Positions 5,934-10,967 of a stretch of DNA of 10,967 nucleotides are shown piece by piece. Source of the DNA: Actinomycetes bacterium (GTDB lineage Bacteria; Actinomycetota; Acidimicrobiia; Acidimicrobiales; Acidimicrobiaceae); NCBI GenBank assembly GCA_021823385.1, contig JAKAOC010000030.1:1-10967 (forward strand), read 5' to 3'. The translations under genes were made by a program, and so were the position numbers. The notes beneath the pieces were generated by a model that was not told the origin of the DNA, ran no database searches, and saw nothing but the letters and a program-made list of their open reading frames with translations. Positions within the stretch are counted from its first letter, which is position 1. Each line of letters opens with the position of its first letter.

Positions 5934-6749
5934 CTATCGAGCGATCCCCCGGATGACCGAAGCGACGGCTTGGGCGACCAGGCGCGGGCGTCGCAACGGC
6001 AGCAAGTGCCCCGAAGTGTCGCTCCAGCGGACAGGTTCCGCGCCGGTGGCCGAAGCCAGCAGGGAGACCGAACTCGGTGGCACGGTCCGATCGGCGAGCC
6101 CGGCGACGACGGCAATCGGAACACCCGCCACCGGCGAGGCGCGCAGGCGGGACAGGTCCTCTCTAAGTGTTCCCGATTCGACGGCAAGGCTGTGGGCTGC
6201 GAAGAGGATCCTGGAGGCCCTTGCGGGAAGCCGGCCAACAGCGGCCAAAACGGCGGCACGGCCGGTGACCCGTGCGATCCAAGGCGGCTCGAAGGCTCGA
6301 TCGAGCGGCCCGATCGCAAGCGCGTTTGCAGCAGGAGCCACCAGCACAAGTGCGGCTATCGCCGCGCACCCGAGAGAAAGCGCTTCAAGCGCTACGGCCG
6401 CCCCGTAGCTGTAGCCCACCACGACTACAGGCCCTCCGAGCCCTTCGGCGACGGAACACAGGCACTCGGCGTTGAGTATCAGGTCACCAGGGTCGCTTCG
6501 GTTCGCCCCCCAGCCCGGGCGGTCGTAGGAGTAGACGCCGCCGAAGCGGCTCAGGTGATCGGGCAATGCCCCCCAAAGATGACCGCTTCCCGGCTGGCCG
6601 TGAACCAGCAGAACTGCCGGTTGGGCTGATTTGTCTGCGGCCGGCGCCGTAGCCACCGACCAGCGTCCGCCCCGATAGGCGTAGACCCACGGGCTCACCT
6701 CGCCAGGGCCGGATTGCACCGTCGGCTCCCACTCCCCCGCCCCCTCCAT
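5934..6749 (-). CDS. Alpha/beta-fold hydrolase
   Basis: A 271-residue serine hydrolase. The core is standard: the oxyanion strand LLVHGQPGSG (47-56), the nucleophile elbow GYSYG (112-116, S114), the acid region VVAGLADRTVPP (214-225, D220 likely) and the histidine in SGHLLPL (246-252, H248). A cap segment of about 80 residues separates nucleophile and acid. No secretion signal is seen, so it is probably cytoplasmic. The substrate cannot be told; esterase, lactonase and haloalkane-dehalogenase-like enzymes all share this layout. The ATG at 6749 lies 25 bp after the DMT gene's stop. An in-frame GTG at 6758 has a GGCGGGG at 9-nt spacing and may be the real start, adding three residues. It is likely co-transcribed with the DMT gene. 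Confidence 0.87.
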   Translation of the reverse strand: MEGAGEWEPTVQSGPGEVSPWVYAYRGGRWSVATAPAADKSAQPAVLLVHGQPGSGHLWGALPDHLSRFGGVYSYDRPGWGANRSDPGDLILNAECLCSVAEGLGGPVVVVGYSYGAAVALEALSLGCAAIAALVLVAPAANALAIGPLDRAFEPPWIARVTGRAAVLAAVGRLPARASRILFAAHSLAVESGTLREDLSRLRASPVAGVPIAVVAGLADRTVPPSSVSLLASATGAEPVRWSDTSGHLLPLRRPRLVAQAVASVIRGIAR

Positions 6750-6774
6750 GAGGCTCACCCGGCCGATCCCCGCC

Positions 6775-7638
6775 TCATACCACTTCTTCCTCCGCCGCCT
6801 CGACCAGGCGCGAAGCGGCAACCGAGATTACCAGAGCGGCCAGCGCCATGGCGGCCAGGTTGGTCGCCAAAAAGGCGCCTCCAAAGCGGCTCGATACAGC
6901 TTCGTGCAGTATGGCCACGCCCATCAGCATGGCCACGGTCGGCTCCAGCACGGTGATGACGGGCATGGTAACCGAGAGCGGCGACGACTGGAACGCGGAC
7001 TGCGTAAGTACGAGATCGATCGCGCCTACCGCGACCAGAGCGTAAAGGGGCCAAGAGTCGAGGGACCCCAAGAAACCGTCGATCGAGACCGAGTTGGCTG
7101 CCGCTTTGATCACAAAAGTCGCCACCCCGTGCAAAAGGCCCACGGAGACCCCCATTGCCACGCCCCTTGACCTCCCCTTCAGGCCCGCGACGAGCCACTT
7201 GAAGGCAAAGAAGCCCGCGACGACCACCACCCCTATGACCACTCCCCAGGTGGCGGACGGAACCGTGCTGGTGGAGGTGATGTTGGTGGTCAAAAGGAAG
7301 ACGGCCAGGGCGGCGGCGGAAAGGAGCGAGAGGGCGGCGACGCGGCCGAAACCGCGACGCGCACCGAACACGGCCTCCAGCACCAGCGTGGAGGTCAGTC
7401 CAAAGGCAAGGATGGGCTGCACGAGCAGAAGCGATCCGTCCTTGAGCGCGAGGAACTGGGCGACAAAGGCCAAGAGGTCCAGCGCGACGCCTATGATCCA
7501 AATGGGCCTTTTTACAAGACGCGATAGCAGAGAGAGCTTGAGCGCTGAGGTTGCCGGAGCCTTCTGGGCCTCTCGGTGCTGGACAAACGCAGCTAGCGAG
7601 AAGAGGACGGCTGCGCAGATAGCCAGAAGATAAACCAT
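6775..7638 (-). CDS. DMT-superfamily transporter (EamA/NIPA-like)
   Basis: A 287-residue integral membrane protein with about nine or ten hydrophobic helices and short charged loops, the drug/metabolite transporter layout. Helix 1 begins at residue 2; the loop QHREAQKAP (20-28) and the helix-3 motif LLVQPILAFGLTST (71-84) resemble NIPA/EamA-type actinobacterial proteins. A second half contains SAFQSSPLSVTMPVITVLEP and a long hydrophobic stretch after it, consistent with the internal duplication of the superfamily. The substrate (metabolite, Mg2+ or other) is unknown. The ATG start is 29 bp from the divergent glycosyltransferase start, with no clear Shine-Dalgarno sequence. The acidic end EAAEEEVV is followed closely by the hydrolase gene, so they probably share a transcript. 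Confidence 0.87.
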   Translation of the reverse strand: MVYLLAICAAVLFSLAAFVQHREAQKAPATSALKLSLLSRLVKRPIWIIGVALDLLAFVAQFLALKDGSLLLVQPILAFGLTSTLVLEAVFGARRGFGRVAALSLLSAAALAVFLLTTNITSTSTVPSATWGVVIGVVVVAGFFAFKWLVAGLKGRSRGVAMGVSVGLLHGVATFVIKAAANSVSIDGFLGSLDSWPLYALVAVGAIDLVLTQSAFQSSPLSVTMPVITVLEPTVAMLMGVAILHEAVSSRFGGAFLATNLAAMALAALVISVAASRLVEAAEEEVV

Positions 7639-7667
7639 AGCGTCAACGAGGGATAGGTTACAGCTTT
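7639..7667. promoter_or_regulatory. 29-bp divergent promoter gap
   Basis: Both start codons flank only 29 bp, so the two promoters must overlap each other and the coding regions. TAGGTT (7654-7659, + strand) lies 8 nt before ATG 7668, which fits a TANNNT -10 of a leaderless transcript. The same bases read TAACCT on the minus strand (7660-7655), 16 nt before ATG 7638. No -35 elements are clear. Confidence 0.35.
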
Positions 7668-9422
7668 ATGTCCAAACGCGTGCTGCTCGTCTCCGCCCGC
7701 ATGGGAGCGGGCCACGACGGCGCAGCCAAAGAGTTGGCGCGGCTCCTCGGCGAGAGGGGCTACGAAGTTGAGATCAGGGATTTCCTCGACGCTGCTCCCG
7801 TGGTCGGGCGATTCCTCGAACGAACCTATGAGCTGCAGCTCGATCACGCTCCTTGGAGCTACGAGGCACTGTTCAGGCTGTTCGCCACATTCCGTCCGAT
7901 CAAGCCGCCCATCGTCACCCTCTTTTACCTGATCTTCTTCCGGCGCATGCGCCGGTGGGTGAAGGAGTACGGCGCTGACGCGGTCATTACCACCTACCCA
8001 TTTGCCTCGCTGGTGCTGGGGCGGGCCCGCCGCGCGCTCATTCGGCCACTGAAGATCCCCGCTTACACCTTCCTCACCGACTTCAGCGTGCACACGATGT
8101 GGGTCGACGAAGGCGTCGACACCTACCTGGCCGTGCACAACATCTCCGTCGCCCAGGTGGAAAAGCTGGTCGGCAAGACCCCCGTCGTCACCGGACCGGC
8201 CGTGGCCGAGGCATTTCGAAAAGCCGGCGCCCTGGACCGGGCCATGGCCCGCGCCAAATTCGGGATTCCGGCCGACAAGACCAGCGCACTGATCGTGGCC
8301 GGGAGCTGGGGCGTTGGCGACCTGCGCGACACGCTTCTCTCCTTGGGCGCGAGCGACGACATCTTCCCGGTGGTGGTCTGCGGGCGCAATGAGGCGTTGA
8401 GAGCCAGCCTCTCCCGGGTGGGAATCGGCCTGGTTATCGGCTGGACCGACCAGATGCCCTCTCTGATGCGTGCCTGCGACGTCATGATCCAGAACGCAGG
8501 CGGGCTGACCGCGCTGGAGGCTTTTGCCACCGAGGTTCCGGTGATCTCGTACAACCCCATCAAGGGCCACGGCCTGCGCAACGTGATGGAGATGGAAGCA
8601 GCCGGCGTCTCCCTCTGGGCCAGGACGAGGGCGGAGTTGATCGAGACGGTGCACGAACTCGGCGCCAATCCGGAATTGACGACGCGCCGAGCCGCCGGGG
8701 TCTTTCACGCCGACCCGGGCGCGGCGCTCGAGGATGCTCTGATCATCGGCGAGATGCGCGCGCGTGGCCGCAACCTGGGCCGCCGCCGGCCCGCCGGCGT
8801 GGCCCTCCGGTTCGCAGCCTGGGCGATCGCCGCCATCACCGCCCTCAACATCACCGTGAACGCCGCCACCCAGCAGATCAACGTGGACAAGGCGGCGCTG
8901 AAGACGCCCTTCGCCTATGCACTGGTCGAACTGGGGAACCAGGACTTCTCCGATCCACAGGTGCTGGCCACCATGTCACGGCTCGGCATCGGGGCCGTGG
9001 TTACCGGACCCCTTGCCCAGCAGTACCCGGCCGACCTCGCCGAACTGCAGGCCGGCGGGATAACGATCCTGAACGGCGGCTGGCCCATGAACTCGGGTAT
9101 CCGGCTGTTCGCCCCCATCGAGGCCGCAACCAAGACGGCGCGCCTTATCGCAGAGGAGACGGGACTCACCCAGGTCACCTACGCGCCGCAGGGAATGGTG
9201 AACTCGGCGGATCTCGCCTGGGCCTCCATTGCGCATCAGGCGCTGGTCAAGCCGGTGATGATCGAAAAGACAACGGGCTTCGTCGTGCATTCCGGCGATG
9301 CCTACGAAATCGATGCCGCCAACATGAGCCCGGCCGACCTGCTGAGCGAGATCTCCTGGCTTACCCAAACGCTCGGCCAGGACCACTTCACCCTTCTCCC
9401 CTCATCCGCTCTCGGCAACTAG
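7668..9422 (+). CDS. MGDG-synthase-like glycosyltransferase fused to a decayed NodB (deacetylase-like) domain
   Basis: 584 residues. Part 1 (about 1-365) is a GT-B glycosyltransferase of the MGDG synthase/UgtP type: GAGHDGAA (13-20) at the N-terminal nucleotide loop, ADAVITTYPF (103-112), TFLTDFSVHTMWVDEG (134-149), IVAGSWGVGD (209-218), and a donor site MIQNAGGLTALEAF (273-286) with PVISYNPIKGHG (291-302). Such enzymes add a sugar to diacylglycerol or a similar lipid at the cytoplasmic face. Part 2 is a basic stretch (364-374) and one membrane helix (about 378-398), which by positive-inside puts the rest outside. Part 3 (about 412-584) aligns along its length with the polysaccharide deacetylase encoded next, but lacks the catalytic Asp pair and the zinc histidines. 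Transcription may be leaderless; no strong Shine-Dalgarno sequence precedes ATG 7668. The lipid acceptor and sugar are not determinable from sequence. Confidence 0.87.
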   Translation: MSKRVLLVSARMGAGHDGAAKELARLLGERGYEVEIRDFLDAAPVVGRFLERTYELQLDHAPWSYEALFRLFATFRPIKPPIVTLFYLIFFRRMRRWVKEYGADAVITTYPFASLVLGRARRALIRPLKIPAYTFLTDFSVHTMWVDEGVDTYLAVHNISVAQVEKLVGKTPVVTGPAVAEAFRKAGALDRAMARAKFGIPADKTSALIVAGSWGVGDLRDTLLSLGASDDIFPVVVCGRNEALRASLSRVGIGLVIGWTDQMPSLMRACDVMIQNAGGLTALEAFATEVPVISYNPIKGHGLRNVMEMEAAGVSLWARTRAELIETVHELGANPELTTRRAAGVFHADPGAALEDALIIGEMRARGRNLGRRRPAGVALRFAAWAIAAITALNITVNAATQQINVDKAALKTPFAYALVELGNQDFSDPQVLATMSRLGIGAVVTGPLAQQYPADLAELQAGGITILNGGWPMNSGIRLFAPIEAATKTARLIAEETGLTQVTYAPQGMVNSADLAWASIAHQALVKPVMIEKTTGFVVHSGDAYEIDAANMSPADLLSEISWLTQTLGQDHFTLLPSSALGN

Positions 9423-9426
9423 GGCC

Positions 9427-10128
9427 GTGCGGAGATCAACCCAAGCAGCCACCTTTCTCGCCGGCGCTGCGGCACTGCATTCCGCACCGGCCCTCAGCTG
9501 GTTTTTCCCGGCCACCAAGAGGCTCCTACCATCGCTGATGGGGGTCAGGCCCGCCGGCGAGGTGGCCATAACCTTCGACGACGGCCCCGACCCGGTATCA
9601 ACACCCTTGGTCCTTGACCTCCTCGCCCGCAACCAGGTCAAGGCGACGTTCTTCATGCTTGGGGACATGGCAAAGCGCCATCGGGACGTTGCGCGCCAGG
9701 TTGCCGAGGAGGGCCATCAAGTCGGCCTGCACGGCTTGTACCACCGCAACGCGCTCTTCCGTTCGTACCCCACGATCGGATATGACCTGGAGCGAGGGAA
9801 GGCGCTGGTCGAAGAAGCCAGTGGGCAGGAGATCAAACTCATGCGGCCCCCCTATGGCGTCCTCTCGACCGCGATGCTGATACACGCGCGCCGTCTCCGG
9901 CTCAGGCCCCTGTTGTGGACCTCCTGGGGGCGCGACTGGAGGGCGGCCGCCACCAGGGAGAGCATCGTCTCGGACCTCGTTCGCCACGGCATCGACGGCG
10001 GAACCATACTGCTCCACGATTCGGATTGCACCTCCGCGCCCGGCTCGACGCATGCGATGCTCGAGGCCCTGGAGGAACTGCTGGACCTTATCCGGGAGCG
10101 TGGCCTCAGAACCATGGCGGCCGGCTGA
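9427..10128 (+). CDS. Polysaccharide deacetylase (NodB homology, CE4)
   Basis: A 233-residue metal-dependent deacetylase that would remove N- or O-acetyl groups from an envelope glycan. All NodB motifs are intact: TFDDGP (49-54, D51/D52), HGLYH (102-106, metal ligands H102 and H106), RPPYG (140-144), the W-G-R-D-W segment (167-171) and ILLHDSD (194-200, H197). A short basic start and hydrophobic stretch (8-27) suggest a signal or membrane anchor, so it likely acts outside the cell. The GTG start is 4 bp after the glycosyltransferase stop with only a weak ribosome site, which suggests translational coupling. Its neighbour's C-terminal domain is a degenerate copy of the same fold, so the two are probably partners. 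The glycan is unknown. Confidence 0.93.
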   Translation: MRRSTQAATFLAGAAALHSAPALSWFFPATKRLLPSLMGVRPAGEVAITFDDGPDPVSTPLVLDLLARNQVKATFFMLGDMAKRHRDVARQVAEEGHQVGLHGLYHRNALFRSYPTIGYDLERGKALVEEASGQEIKLMRPPYGVLSTAMLIHARRLRLRPLLWTSWGRDWRAAATRESIVSDLVRHGIDGGTILLHDSDCTSAPGSTHAMLEALEELLDLIRERGLRTMAAG

Positions 10129-10140
10129 CCACGCCGGTTT
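10119..10140 (+). terminator. Weak hairpin at the convergent deacetylase/AI-2E junction
   Basis: CCGGC (10121-10125) and GCCGG (10133-10137) pair around a 7-nt loop, extendable by G-T pairs, and are followed by TTT (10138-10140). The two stop codons are only 10 bp apart, so the hairpin overlaps both gene ends. Confidence 0.3.
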
Positions 10141-10966
10141 ACGCCGGAGCCTCCGGGAGCTCCGGGACCGCCTCGCTCGGCGGGGCCGTGACACGGGGCC
10201 GATAGTAGCCCCAGACCTCCATGGCCACCACCTGGACGATGGCGGCAACCGGTATGCCTATCAGGGCGCCCAGGAAGCCGGCCAAGTCCGCGCCTACTAT
10301 CACCGAGACGAGAATCCACAGCGTCTTCAGCCTGACCGTGCGTGCCATGATCAGCGGGTTCAGGAGGTGGTTCTCGACCTGCTGGTAGGCGATGAAGACC
10401 CCCGCCGTGATCAACCCGTCAAGGGGGGAATGCAGCAGGGCGACGGCGACGGTCGGCACACCGGCCAGAAGCCCACCCACCAGCGGTAGCAGATCCACCA
10501 GTGCCACCCAAAGGCTCAGCAGCATCACGAAGGGCACGCCCAGCAGGGCCAGCGTCACTCCGACCACCACGCCGGCTATCACGGAGGTGGCCAGGTTGCC
10601 GAGCACGAATCCGGCCACTGCCCGCTGGGAGTGCTGGACCGTCCGGCGTATGGCCTCGGCCGTTGCCTGAGGAAAGAGGGAGCTGATGCCTTCGACGATT
10701 CCGGGCCCTTCCAGGAGGATGAAGACGGCCAGGAGAGCGATGGTGACGAAGCCACCGATGCCGGACAGCACGGTCCGCGTGGCCGAGAGGACCGGCCCGG
10801 TGAAGTTGGTAAGGGCGGAGGTGATCTTCGCCGCGGACTGATCCACAAGGTTCTCGATGTGAAGGGTCTTTATCAACAACCCGATCCTGCCGGTCCCGTT
10901 CTGGGCCTGGGCCACCAGGGAGGGCAGCTCGTGCGCGAAGGCGACACCCGCCCGGTAGAGCGGCTT
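10139..10966 (-). CDS. AI-2E family transporter (permease), N-terminus cut by window edge
   Basis: The frame is open from the right edge to a TAA, giving 275 visible residues; the N-terminal part, including the first helices, lies outside. A GTG at 10915 is internal, since the frame continues past it. The visible part has the family pattern: a periplasmic-type helical stretch, FVTIALLAVFILLEGPG (a membrane helix), a glycine-rich helix pair, then LLPLVGGLLAGVPTVAVALL, the conserved QQVENHLLNPLIMARTV segment and GALIGIPVAAIVQVV near the end. A proline-rich tail closes the protein. Members of this family export varied small molecules or ions (AI-2, Na+/H+ exchange), so the name does not establish autoinducer transport. 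It converges on the deacetylase gene. Confidence 0.9.
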   Translation of the reverse strand, partial: KPLYRAGVAFAHELPSLVAQAQNGTGRIGLLIKTLHIENLVDQSAAKITSALTNFTGPVLSATRTVLSGIGGFVTIALLAVFILLEGPGIVEGISSLFPQATAEAIRRTVQHSQRAVAGFVLGNLATSVIAGVVVGVTLALLGVPFVMLLSLWVALVDLLPLVGGLLAGVPTVAVALLHSPLDGLITAGVFIAYQQVENHLLNPLIMARTVRLKTLWILVSVIVGADLAGFLGALIGIPVAAIVQVVAMEVWGYYRPRVTAPPSEAVPELPEAPA

Positions 10967-10967
10967 G

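Noticed and set aside
7593..8708. 371-codon minus-strand open frame opposite the glycosyltransferase
   Set aside because: Low-complexity His/Gly/Arg-rich translation with no family resemblance; the + frame has clear GT-B motifs.
1..10967. tRNA or rRNA genes, CRISPR arrays, insertion sequences, phage genes, toxin-antitoxin or classical defence systems
   Set aside because: No such gene families, tRNA-like folds or spaced repeat arrays were recognised by reading both strands; a covariance-model scan could not be run.

Overview
The window is GC-rich, densely coded DNA without mobile elements, CRISPR arrays or recognisable tRNA/rRNA genes. A WhiB-family iron-sulfur regulator, a menaquinone (not ubiquinone) pathway, frequent GTG and TTG starts and a Rieske protein with an internal twin-arginine membrane segment all point to an actinomycete (Actinomycetota). 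I cannot name the class or genus from this sequence alone. Eleven genes are visible, two of them cut by the window edges.

Left third (1-2468, + strand): the C-terminal part of a MerR-type regulator overlaps menG (demethylmenaquinone methyltransferase), which is followed by menF (isochorismate synthase). The first committed step and the last step of menaquinone synthesis therefore sit together behind a regulator. Facing them tail to tail, sharing a CTAG at the two stop codons, is a minus-strand membrane gene that fuses a DoxD/DoxX quinone-type domain, a cysteine cluster, a Tat-like anchor and a Rieske [2Fe-2S] domain. It probably exchanges electrons with the quinone pool that menG and menF supply.

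Centre (3716-5933): diverging from the Rieske fusion are mobA (molybdenum cofactor nucleotidyltransferase family) and fdhD (formate dehydrogenase sulfurtransferase), joined by an ATGA stop/start overlap. These are two maturation factors for molybdenum/tungsten formate dehydrogenases, but no dehydrogenase gene lies in the window. A perfect 8-bp hairpin separates fdhD from the convergent whiB-like gene. Upstream of whiB lies an AT-rich block with nested inverted and direct repeats that looks like an operator.

Right half (5934-10967): an alpha/beta hydrolase and a DMT/NIPA-like transporter form a minus-strand pair. Divergent from them, across only 29 bp, is an MGDG-synthase-like glycosyltransferase with a membrane segment and a C-terminal domain that reads as a decayed NodB polysaccharide deacetylase. 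The next gene, 4 bp downstream, is a deacetylase with all the catalytic motifs intact. Together they look like an envelope glycolipid or glycan module spanning the membrane. An AI-2E family permease, truncated by the window end, converges on this pair.

The most interesting items are the glycosyltransferase/pseudo-deacetylase fusion with its active neighbour, the DoxD-Cys-Tat-Rieske fusion, and the repeat cluster upstream of whiB.
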